Source: Pyrenula massariospora (Eukaryota > Ascomycota > Eurotiomycetes > Pyrenulales > Pyrenulaceae). Taken from it: 64,000 bases of DNA. The notes beneath the pieces were generated by a model. The model saw nothing but the letters and a program-made list of their open reading frames with translations. It ran no database searches and was not told where the DNA came from. A program made the position numbers and the translations under genes. Below are positions 55,344 to 64,000 of this stretch, in pieces. Every line of letters begins with the position of its first letter. Within the stretch, counting starts at the first letter, position 1. The stretch lies in assembly GCA_021030905.1 (NCBI GenBank), contig JAGFMI010000012.1, positions 806,001 through 870,000 on the forward strand. The letters run 5' to 3'.

Positions 55344-57280
55344 ATGTCGAACAATCCACGGAAACCTACTACATCAAGCCCGCGGCCAGCCAAACCACCG
55401 CCTCCGACCGGCCTACCGGCTACTCCGACGCCTCCAAAAGCTCCAGTATCTGCTCGCGCATCGGTGCGAAGACCTCCGCCAGGCACTCGACCAAGTACGA
55501 GCGGAGTCAAAATGTCGGAGGGCGAGGAGGACGCCAAAGCGCAGTCGGCATCCCTGGTAGATGAGCTGAAGCAGCAGCTTGCGAAGACCATGGAAGCTTC
55601 TGACCATTACCAACAACAAGCTGAAGCTCTGCAAATACGCCTGGACGAGATCAACAAAGAGCAAATGTCAATGGAAGAACAGGCGCATGACAAGGATTCG
55701 AAGGTCCTTGCACTGCAGGACGAGCTCATGGAGTCGAGACGGCAGCGCAGAGAATTAGAAAAGATGCACGACGGTGAGCGCGAAAAACTACTCGCCGAAC
55801 GTCAGCAACAAGCACACCGGGAAGAAGAGCTGCAAACTATCATCCAACGCCTCAATGAGACAATTAGACAGAAAGAGATGAGAATGACTGTTGACGGGGG
55901 ACGCCCCGCTTCTTTGTCACGCTCCTGTATACTACACCTACACTCCTTGCATGAAGTCCATACTGACGTAGAATAGCGAGCTTCCGGAATCAAACCTCTC
56001 CAGAACTAGACACAGGTCAAACTGCTAGCACCCTAGAACGCTCTCCTTCCCGCAACAATTCCAAGCTACTCCTCCAGAAGGATAAAGTCATCGAAGACTT
56101 AAGGCTTCAACTTGCAGAGACTCAGATCAAGATCGCCGAAATGGAGCACATGGGCGACGGGCGCATGCAAGAACTTGAAAAGACTCTGCTAGAAACCCGA
56201 ATGGCTAATGCCAGACTGATGGAAGACAATGAGAGTTTCCAATTGCTGCTGAGTGAGAAGACTTTGAAGGGTGATTTTGGTCAAGAGTCACGGCCCAATG
56301 CTCTTGGTGGAATGGACTCCCTGGCCGACGAGCTACAGTCTCCAGCTGACCTTCATGAAGGAGAAAGTGAGTCTTACCGGAAGCTTGAGGCTGAGAACAA
56401 GGCACTTAGGGACAGCAACAAAGCCCTTACCTTGTATATTGATAAGATTATTGGCCGATTGCTTCAGCACGAAGGCTTCGAGCATATTATCCACGATAAG
56501 GATGACAAGGAAGAAATGCCTCCGCCACCTCCAAAGCGGGCAGCCACAGAGAAAGCTCTGCCTCCCGCTCCTAACACGGGACAGAGCTTCCTTCAACGAG
56601 CCTCTTCCGTCATCAAAGGAACAACGGGTCGTCCACAGCCTCCACAACAGCCGCGCCAGAGGCCAGTGTCGTATATGCCCCCTGCGCGAGAGGTTCCGGA
56701 ACCTACTGCAAACGAAAATCCAGAGACGGCGCCAAGTATTCCGCTCGGACGGACCTCCTCTGTCCGTGGTCATCGTCGGAGTAGATCTGATCAGAACCAG
56801 GCGGACGCTGCAGCGGCAGCTGTTGTAGGTCAGATGTATCGAGGATCACCCTTGAGATCAACGTCTGGAGGACCAATGAGCCCGGTTCATACGAGTCCAC
56901 GTGGAACACCGTCCCTCGCATCCAACCGTCCACCCTTCTTCGCAGCCGGTAATGTAGACCGATCTTCTTTAGGTACGAGCCCTGGGAAGGACACCGCCCT
57001 CACCAGTGGATCAAAAGCCGACAGCAGTTCGAACAGCATCATCAGCGACCATAGTGGAGAGCTCTCAACTGGAACGTCGAGCCCGCCAATGGTTCAAGGC
57101 GGACCTGGAGGGACGAACAATTTCTCCGGCGCTGTCATGAAGCAGAACCAACTGCGGCCGTTGCGCTTAGTAAAGGAGAATACTTCAGCTGCGGAAGAAG
57201 AAGCTGCTCGGAAGAAGGCAAATAGAGGGAGCTGGATTGGATGGTTCAACCGTGGTCCAGACAGTGGCGGTCAGATATAG
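55344..57280 (+). CDS. Coiled-coil protein, conserved fungal type, function unknown
   Basis: Exons 55344-55926 and 55977-57280 (628 aa); intron of 50 nt with GTATAC donor. The N-terminal ~60 residues are Pro-rich and disordered. Long coiled coils follow (SLVDELKQQLAKTMEASDHY ... EEELQTIIQRLNETIRQKEM; VIEDLRLQLAETQIKIAEME; NARLMEDNESFQLLLSEKTL). A motif-like segment reads LRDSNKALTLYIDKIIGRLL / QHEGFEHII. The C-terminal ~250 residues are disordered with Ser/Pro-rich RSRSDQ and TSPRGTPS stretches, and end RGSWIGWFNRGPDSGGQI. Such proteins appear in fungal annotations under uninformative names; role unknown. A start 39 codons upstream would need a non-ATG codon. Confidence 0.8.
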
Positions 57281-58021
57281 AGACAATCATAGGGAAGAAT
57301 AGGGAAGAAAGAGAATGATTTACTATTGTCTGTGATAAATCGCTGGTCGTACACGGCACTAAGGATTAAAACTATCAGAACGGATGCTTATGGGAGAGTT
57401 TGTTATGCGCTTTCTTGGAAACAAACCTGATTGCAAGCATCCTTGAGAGGATGAAGCGTCCTATTATACGAGCTACAGTTACATCAAGACCAGAACCCCT
57501 CCCGGGAAATTACAGCGGTCTTGACCGTTGAATGAGTGACTACATGCTGCTTGCCGAGACTGCGTTACATTTGATGGCAGGCGGATCAATCGATCCACTT
57601 CAATCCTTGTCATTGTTGAATCGTTTCAATGAGCAAATCTTGGTCATGTAAGCGAGGCAGTACTTTCTCTTCTTCCCCGGTTTTCATCGCTTTTACCCTT
57701 GTCGATTGCCCCTTCTACTACAGGAACCTTAATCATCTACGCTGCCTGATCTCTTTCACCATTCTCTCAATATGTCGTATCCAAAGCTAGTATGCCCCTT
57801 GATGTGCTTAGAACATTGTCGATATCTCTTCTTCTCCAATGTTTTCAACATGACACAATATTATCGACTTTACTTCGGATTTCGAATCTTCCTTGACCGA
57901 CACAACGTGCGAACAAAGACCAGTCCGATCCAGACCTCCGATCCAGTATCAACAGACTATCTTTTGGCTCAAATGTAGCCGTCCATTTCCATCAACTACC
58001 TTCCGCCGGCACGCAGCTCCG
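57281..58021. other. Intergenic, possible 5' leader of next gene
   Basis: 741 bp. No gene accepted. The 57770-58020 part shows several candidate splice sites and may be spliced leader sequence of the gene at 58022. Confidence 0.35.
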
Positions 58022-58693
58022 ATGCAGCAGGATAATACGAACAGTGTCCTTTATCGGCCTGCACAATCAGCAACTCAGCAGAAAGACGCTACCTCTCCCC
58101 TTTCTCATGGCCATTCAGCGGACTATGGCTTTGGTGGTCATCGCACAGGTCTCTACATCTACCCAAAGCAGGATTTGCAGGACCTACCAGCCTTCCTCGA
58201 AGCCATTGGTCGAACACCTATTGCTTGGGATTGGCCACCCGGATACGAGGGTTTTGGGCAGTGTGCAGACTTAGATTACCAGGCCATCGTTGCGCGCCAG
58301 GCTCAGGAAGCGTGGCGGCAGAGCCAGTTACCTTTGCGTTCTAACAAAGTTACTCGTCGGCGTTTTTCTCGGTGTCGTCTTCGCTGTCTCTTGCTTCTCA
58401 GAAATGCAACATCTTTCAAAACGTACAATGAGGCCGGCAAAGGTTCTACCTCTCACCCTCACATATCTCAACATGAATGCCAACGCTCTTTTGAGCCTTA
58501 TGCAATTTTAGAGGACCATTTCTCACCCTCTAGCACTACGAGGAATCCTCTAGAACGTTCTAGCAAATATATAAGTCAGAAAGACGCGTGCGTAGATGCG
58601 GGAGCTACGATGAGAAACGCCGTCGATACTAAGGACGACGAATTCTCGGTTCCGGAAGGAATGAACACCGGCGAAAAGTTGCAAAATGCATGA
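58022..58693 (+). CDS. Hypothetical protein, frame partly uncertain
   Basis: 223 aa from the first ATG (MQQDNTNSVLYRPAQSATQQ). The N-terminal half looks like real protein (HRTGLYIYPKQDLQDLPAFL, PIAWDWPPGYEGFGQCADLD). After residue ~105 the frame becomes Arg/Leu-rich and less natural, whereas another frame (58290-58511) encodes a hydrophobic stretch LLVGVFLGVVFAVSCF that would be a membrane span. An unrecognised intron or a frameshift between the two is possible. No family recognised. Confidence 0.4.
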   Translation: MQQDNTNSVLYRPAQSATQQKDATSPLSHGHSADYGFGGHRTGLYIYPKQDLQDLPAFLEAIGRTPIAWDWPPGYEGFGQCADLDYQAIVARQAQEAWRQSQLPLRSNKVTRRRFSRCRLRCLLLLRNATSFKTYNEAGKGSTSHPHISQHECQRSFEPYAILEDHFSPSSTTRNPLERSSKYISQKDACVDAGATMRNAVDTKDDEFSVPEGMNTGEKLQNA

Positions 58694-59717
58694 CATACAG
58701 AAGAGCTGATATAGCTTATCGAGGTCAAGTGCTACAGCAATGATAAGAAGACTGAATTCTGACCATGACTTTCCCTCTCTGCCAATGTCCCGCAGCTCGT
58801 AATTCTCGCTAAACGCTATTTGTTTCCCTTCCCAGCGATTCTTAAGCGGCACGCTCCATCAGCACCTGCTATTCCTCCACCCAACTCACAAAAGCGCCGA
58901 GGTCGCAGCGCATCAGCGTCAGAATACAGACAAGAGTGGACGTCAATCGATTTACCTTAGAGTGGCTTCGAAAGCGACGTAGGAGAGCGCGCGCAACGGA
59001 TTTATTGTTGGACGATAAGATGCGAGAGCGATAATGAACATACTAATTCCGAATTATCTTGAATCCTACACATTTACTGCTCATTATTGGACACATCACA
59101 GCGTACCTCCCACTCACTTCTCGGTGGTGTAGACTTCCTTGTCTAAGTTTTAGCTCCTTTCTTTATGATCCTAGCGCATTCGCGTCCGTTCCTTCCCACT
59201 GCTATCACGTTTAACACCCTTCGGCCCTGCTTTAGTCTCCTTAACATACCATCGTTATACTTACGACTTACTCCAAACCCAACCCACCACACAAAATATA
59301 AATAGGTCTCCACCGAAACTCTATTCATTCCGGTCCGCACCAACGGTCCGTACCGCGACATACAGACCCCGTCAGTGACTGTTTACAAAGCCTATTGTGA
59401 GAATTAGCGCACCAGACATGAGTCGCTCGATTTTGTCCGGACTATTGTTTCATTGTTGTGCGTTTTCATTTTTTCCCCACGCTGAGAGTACATGTAGGCT
59501 TTTCCAAGCAGAAGCCTCAAAATGGAATATTTGGTCTGAAAATAAGAGAGGAATTGTATACGAAACACTTGTCTTAGCATTCGACCTGATTTTGGTTCCT
59601 TACCATCCAACAACTCTCATCATCTTTCCGCTCTTCAACAGGACTGTGCGCATCGACCGTACGTTCCCCTTTCCATTCTTCAAGCCAAGATTCACTTACA
59701 CGTTTTCCCCCCAGAGA
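58694..59717. other. Intergenic, nothing supported
   Basis: 1.0 kb with short frames only. Its 3' part is the probable promoter/5' leader of the small Cys protein at 59718. Confidence 0.4.
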
Positions 59718-60032
59718 ATGTGTCATATAGACTACTTCCCCATCTCCTGCCCGGTATGCAAGACCGTCATCGATCCCGATCGGATCGGGGTGGTCTCGGA
59801 GTGCCCGCTTCGCGACCTGCCGGCTGGACATCCGGACCGTTGTGAAGGGGTTTTGTTGCAGGGGAGGCAGGTTGACTTGGATGGGCCGCTCTGTGGGAGG
59901 TGTGTGGCGGAGGAGGAGGAGAGGGAGGTGAGAGAGAGTGCGGTGGAGGAAGTGAGGGAGGTGAGGGAGGCGAGGGCGGAGATGGAGAAATTGAATTTGG
60001 AGGGAGGTGGAGGGAAGTGCAGGGGAGGTTAG
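59718..60032 (+). CDS. Small Cys-rich protein, possible zinc binder
   Basis: 104 aa from the ATG at 59718 (MCHIDYFPISCPVCKTVI). It has C-x2-C (CPVC), CPLRDLPAGHPDRC and CGRC, so up to eight Cys/His ligands within ~75 residues. A charged, coiled tail follows (EEEEREVRESAVEEVREVRE), ending Gly-rich. No signal peptide. The same frame extends upstream to 59397, but that part is hydrophobic and less natural. Family not recognised. Confidence 0.55.
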   Translation: MCHIDYFPISCPVCKTVIDPDRIGVVSECPLRDLPAGHPDRCEGVLLQGRQVDLDGPLCGRCVAEEEEREVRESAVEEVREVREARAEMEKLNLEGGGGKCRGG

Positions 60033-60728
60033 GAAGGTTGGTTAGGGGAGATGGGGAGGGGAGGGAGGCTTCCTTGGGTGTATTGCTGGGAACTCTTAAT
60101 CCGTAACACTCTTTTCATTGCTTTTTGATTTAGATCTGAGATGCAACGGTTTTAATTACGTCAATCCCATACCCGTCAATATCCCATTTCACTTCGCATT
60201 ACGTCTGGTTTCACTTCTCATCCAGACCCCTAAGCCCAACATCAGCACAAACCAAAATCCACAAAAGTCTATCCCTCCCACAACGGAAAACTTAGATCAG
60301 CCCTTACCAAATATTCCCCAGCTTGAAGCATTCCCACTCAGGCCGCTAATGCGCACGTCAATGCGTGGACTTCATCGCTGTCCGTAGCAATGAGGCGGTG
60401 GTGAGGAGATCTCTTCTTTCTAACGTTGGTGTTGATTCCGACCTGGGTAAACTTCGGGACATCAAATATGGGAGCCTTGAGTGACGGTAGAACTCGCAAG
60501 TCTGTGGTGTCTTTTTTTTTCACTGGGGCGCAGATTTAATCGGTCTACACCTGGATACCGTTGTCTTTAGCATGCTACACAGTTGATAGCCAGTGTCATA
60601 AGCTCTTTGAGTATACTTGAACGCTAAAGGATCAGATATTAAGGACCGAAGACTCGCGTACCTCCCAGAAAAGAGCATGAATTCTGGATCTTCGCTTGAG
60701 CATTGAGAAGTCGCCATACGAAGTCGCG
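60033..60728. other. Intergenic, no gene seen
   Basis: 696 bp, including an Arg/Gly-type G-rich run at 60033-60070 that continues from the preceding gene. Confidence 0.4.
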
Positions 60729-61892
60729 ATGGTTATCCGGTATCCTCGACGCTCCCCAGTATCTTCAGCTCCCGACCCTGAGATATCAAACGACATTATT
60801 GAGCATGCAGACGATATTCACCGCGTAACTAGCTACCCTCGCCGGGACTTCAACCATTTTGTAATCCGATTTGGATCTCCTCTAGATGGCGAGTCGCAGC
60901 AGCCTTTGATCTTTCGGGCTTTTGGTTCAGTCGCTCGGCGGTCATCCCTGAGCCCTATCGAAAGACTGCCGCTCGAGCTTATCTCGCACATATGTCTCGA
61001 TTTTGATGTCTCTACAGCTTTGAACTTCAGTCAAGCGAGCCGCCAATCCGGTCATATAATTGCTTCAATCAAGGGGTATCGTGATCTCCGCGATCATGCC
61101 CAAGATTGTCTACGCGCCCTTCTACGCACCGGTCTTGCAGCCTATACACAAATTACCACACTACACTCGGCTCTTTGCGCCTGGGGTTGTTCGGTGTGTG
61201 GCACAGAGGGTGCAGGATTTCTCTTCCTTCCTCTCACCACTCGTTGCTGCTTCACCTGCTTGCCATGGACGCGCAGTATGAGCATGATCCCTATAAATAC
61301 CATTCTCCAAAAGACGGGGACAAGTGCTCTCCATCTCAAAGTCAATCTGCCAGTTATGCGCACTTTGCCCGGAACCTATGCATTTAACTGTCTAGAACGT
61401 TCCAGACGCAGCTTCATTGTATCCGAGAAGCATGCGATCGATTTCTTCCGCGAAAGAGGTATTGTCCCACCGATCTTTCATAAGAATGGACGGATCGCGA
61501 TCGATAAATACAGATTCATGGCTACAGTGCCTTTCCCTTACCTAGACGCGAAGACTGGAGAAGCTGACTTTGGTGTTTCGTGCAAAGGATGTCAATGTGC
61601 GCTCGAGGCTGAACACCCGGTAGGCCGCCAAATCAGAATCATGATTCGTCGCCGGGACAAAATGTACACGCGTCGGGATTTTCTACGCCATTTCGAGCTC
61701 TGTGGAGCGGCAAGGGCTTACTGGAAGTTGACTCAGAAAGGCAAGGTCGACGTTGATACTCCGTACGCGGCAGAATTTGGTAACTCATTCCATGTACCAT
61801 TAACCAAGTCTGTGGAGATAGACTCTTTTGTTTCCTGGCATTCGCCGCCGTGGAGCGATGCTGATGGCAATGGTGATGATAATATTCAATAA
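60729..61892 (+). CDS. F-box domain protein
   Basis: Single exon, 387 aa from the ATG at 60729 (VIRYPRRSPVSS). The F-box at ~82-120 reads LSPIERLPLELISHICLDFD then VSTALNFSQASRQ, typical of Skp1-binding domains. Further on are a Cys-containing segment (CSVCGTEG, TRCCFTC), VSEKHAIDFFRERGIVPP and a second Cys motif CKGCQCALEAEH, which together might bind zinc. The likely role is a substrate receptor of an SCF ubiquitin ligase; the substrate is unknown. F-box proteins are expanded in these fungi. Confidence 0.8.
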   Translation: MVIRYPRRSPVSSAPDPEISNDIIEHADDIHRVTSYPRRDFNHFVIRFGSPLDGESQQPLIFRAFGSVARRSSLSPIERLPLELISHICLDFDVSTALNFSQASRQSGHIIASIKGYRDLRDHAQDCLRALLRTGLAAYTQITTLHSALCAWGCSVCGTEGAGFLFLPLTTRCCFTCLPWTRSMSMIPINTILQKTGTSALHLKVNLPVMRTLPGTYAFNCLERSRRSFIVSEKHAIDFFRERGIVPPIFHKNGRIAIDKYRFMATVPFPYLDAKTGEADFGVSCKGCQCALEAEHPVGRQIRIMIRRRDKMYTRRDFLRHFELCGAARAYWKLTQKGKVDVDTPYAAEFGNSFHVPLTKSVEIDSFVSWHSPPWSDADGNGDDNIQ

Positions 61893-62957
61893 ATTCGCAG
61901 AACTCCTCCAATGACTTGGTCATTCGGAAGATACGTTTGCGAGCAACCGAAAGACCTGGCCCATAACGCAGTCGACAACCTATGGCAAAGAGAGATTGCT
62001 TTCTATTGGATAGCAAACGACGGGAAGCCGCTTCTCTTGGCCTGGTTTTTCATCCATGTGCTCGGACCCTTGCAGCTAAGCATGCACTTGTTCAGGGACG
62101 CATCGTGCACATGGACGGAAAAGTAAAAATCCACACTGCCATGATCGAAATATAAAAAGGAGACGGAATGAAGCACAAACTCAACTGTGACACATTTCAA
62201 GAACCATCGTTACACAACTCTCTGGCGGACGTAATCGTCGTTGAAGAATCCCTCGACCGTCCGAGTGCTTTGTTCGCACGTCAATGTAGGAAGGGAGATG
62301 ACTAAAAAGTTCATGATTGGAAGAAATGGACTGTAAATCTACTCAACCTACTTCTATGACGGCGAGAAAGCGATTCAACGTGCCTTGATTAACAGTGTAA
62401 GATGTGCAATTTACCCCTTATAGGACGTGCACAGGACTCTGAAGGTTCGCACACTGTGCACCATACCATGCATGCCTCCTAGGTCTTGTTGGCTATCGAT
62501 ACGGGGAATGTGATCCAAAGCCATTCAAACCTGATCTGGTTGACTCGCAACCCTGTTTCTGCTTGCCTCAATGAAGGTCGGTGACAAATTTTCCAAACAT
62601 TTCTCATCACGATCAGTGGCAAGAACTGCAAAGAGTCGCCTATCATTCCATATGCACGCCTTCCCAAACATCGTTTTCAAGCGGATATGCAACTTTCCTA
62701 CGTACTCAGCTGACTATCTCTGATAACCGTGCGATCGCAGTTCAAGCTATTTGTGTTCCATTTGGTCACTCATCCTCTGGTGTATGACGAATGCTCTGAG
62801 CGGCTATATTTTAACCCATTCACCCGATGTATTATGTTTATGGGTAAAAATGATCTTCTAAATCAATTTCTCCATTATCCACCACATTTCCTGACCTCGA
62901 CCCACCTCCGTATTTCCCGACTTCCAAACATCTGAACGGCCCACGCCTCCGCAAACC
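61893..62957. other. 1.1-kb intergenic, nothing supported
   Basis: Short frames only. The 3' end is the promoter of the secreted protein at 62958. Confidence 0.4.
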
Positions 62958-63359
62958 ATGTTCTGCAGCACTACTCTCTCCACGCTCCTCTTTCTCCTTC
63001 CATCCCTCCTGACAACTCGAGTCATCGCAGACGATCCCTGCACCCCGACCGGTCCGGGAGTCTGCAATCTCGGCCTCACGGGGGCCGAGGAGGGGCATGG
63101 TTCCATCCTGTGGACCATGGTCGCCGTCTACGATTCGTCCTGCAACCAGATCGGCCGGATCAACAATCCTGCCCAGGGCGACGCGGTCTTTTCGACGCTG
63201 CCGTTGACGGTGAACCTCAACGTGCTGAAAGGCTCGCGGGATTTCGCCAACGATATCCAATTTTGCTATGGAGCGGGTTGTTACCAGGGACATTTTTGGT
63301 GCTACAAGGCGGGCACACCGCCTCTGGTGTTGTGTGAGCACGCTTTTAATTGTGGGTGA
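62958..63359 (+). CDS. Small secreted cysteine-rich protein (effector-like)
   Basis: Single exon, 133 aa. A clear signal peptide (MFCSTTLSTLLFLLPSLLTT, ending near VIADD). The mature protein has eight cysteines (DPCTPTGPGVCNLG, DSSCNQIG, QFCYGAGC, FWCYKAG, LVLCEH, FNCG) and no further domain recognised. The features fit an apoplastic effector or wall protein; the function is inference. The complementary frame of 218 codons is a shadow. Confidence 0.75.
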   Translation: MFCSTTLSTLLFLLPSLLTTRVIADDPCTPTGPGVCNLGLTGAEEGHGSILWTMVAVYDSSCNQIGRINNPAQGDAVFSTLPLTVNLNVLKGSRDFANDIQFCYGAGCYQGHFWCYKAGTPPLVLCEHAFNCG

Positions 63360-64000
63360 AGAGGGTAGATATGGTGGGGAAGTGCAAAATTGACCAGGAA
63401 GGGTGGTGTTTGCAAGTTTTGGTCGTGAGACTTCCGAAAGCAGGGTGGACATGTCTGCGATTCGGGACTCAAGATAGAGGGGATTTATTGTCATTCCATT
63501 AGAATGGGAGCATTCCGAGTCTGGGACTTGAATCCTAGCTTCTTGATCTGATATGGTGTACGTCTACTTCCACGACCAGCTGTGTACGATGCACGAACAT
63601 CCGTCCAGAACGTGGTCGCCGGGCATAGTACGCTTCAGAGTAGGGAGAGACCAACCGTAGCAAAGGGTCACAAATAGAGCTTCCGCTTCAACATCTGTTC
63701 GCATATCAAACACATCTTGGTGCTTGTGACTTCTCGTCAAGGTTTCACCTTCACTAAGTTGGTGAATCCTTTATGGTCGACGTTGGATATGAGCAGTCCT
63801 AGACCATCCATCATATGCCAAGCGGGCGGCAACGCTAACAATCAGAAGCGCCACGACTTCTCACAATTTCGGGTCAGCACGGCTACCTTAGATGGCTTGG
63901 CTTACACATTAGGAAGACCGGAGGCCATTTAGTCCATCCTTCTGGACCAGGTTACCCTTCTCCTCAATTTAGGTTTAAAAAGCCGTCCATCCGTTCTTTA
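63360..64000. other. Window end, no gene supported
   Basis: 641 bp with only a 71-codon frame at 63717-63932 lacking motifs. A gene could continue beyond the window. Confidence 0.4.

Noticed and set aside
62838-63494. 218-codon minus-strand frame
   Set aside because: Shadow of the secreted Cys-rich gene, which has a signal peptide and eight Cys.
1-64000. Transposons, virus-like elements, CRISPR arrays, rRNA
   Set aside because: No transposase, reverse transcriptase, long terminal repeat, spaced direct repeat or rRNA signature noticed on either strand.

Overview
The window is nuclear DNA from a filamentous ascomycete (Pezizomycotina), probably of the Leotiomycetes. The ascomycete call rests on gene content: fungal complex I, NOT4, RSC9, cap methyltransferase, Rqc2, COPI zeta, a DEAH helicase and ribosomal proteins L10 and L30, with introns of mostly 42-104 nt (GTRNGT donor, CTRAC/CTAAT branch site, YAG acceptor) and Zn2Cys6, F-box and small secreted Cys-rich genes. 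The class assignment is inference. I found no tRNA, rRNA, CRISPR array or recognisable transposon.

Layout. 0.9-8 kb: the 30-kDa complex I subunit (NDUFS3) lies divergent to NOT4. The long open frame behind NOT4 looks like an alternative last exon, not a separate gene. 9.9-25.1 kb: a secreted Gln-Pro-Gly repeat protein, a C3HC zinc-finger protein, RSC9, a Zn2Cys6 regulator, a cupin, a probable REC114-type meiotic protein and the mRNA cap methyltransferase ABD1. 26-39.5 kb: an accessory block of five paralogous BTB/POZ genes (one on +, four on -). Between them lie a membrane-anchored glycoprotein, a small secreted Cys-rich protein and two 2EXR/F-box-like genes. 39.9-57.3 kb: a DUF218 protein, a GH12 endoglucanase, RQC2, coatomer zeta, a DHR2-like helicase, RPL10, a conserved unknown, RPL30 and a coiled-coil protein. 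58-64 kb: poorly resolved small genes, an F-box protein and a second small secreted Cys-rich protein.

How the genes relate. The housekeeping genes lean towards translation and RNA control: NOT4, ABD1, RQC2, DHR2, RPL10 and RPL30. This may be chance.

The strongest candidate for something undescribed is the BTB block. All five genes share the same two intron positions and phases. Each ends in a Cys-rich module with a shared spacing pattern at residues ~233-280, and one of them uses a GC-AG intron. The second is the NOT4 gene, where a phase-matched donor and acceptor 867 nt apart would give a short (786 aa) and a long (1480 aa) protein.

All exon models were read by eye from splice consensus and reading frame, and no transcript evidence was available.
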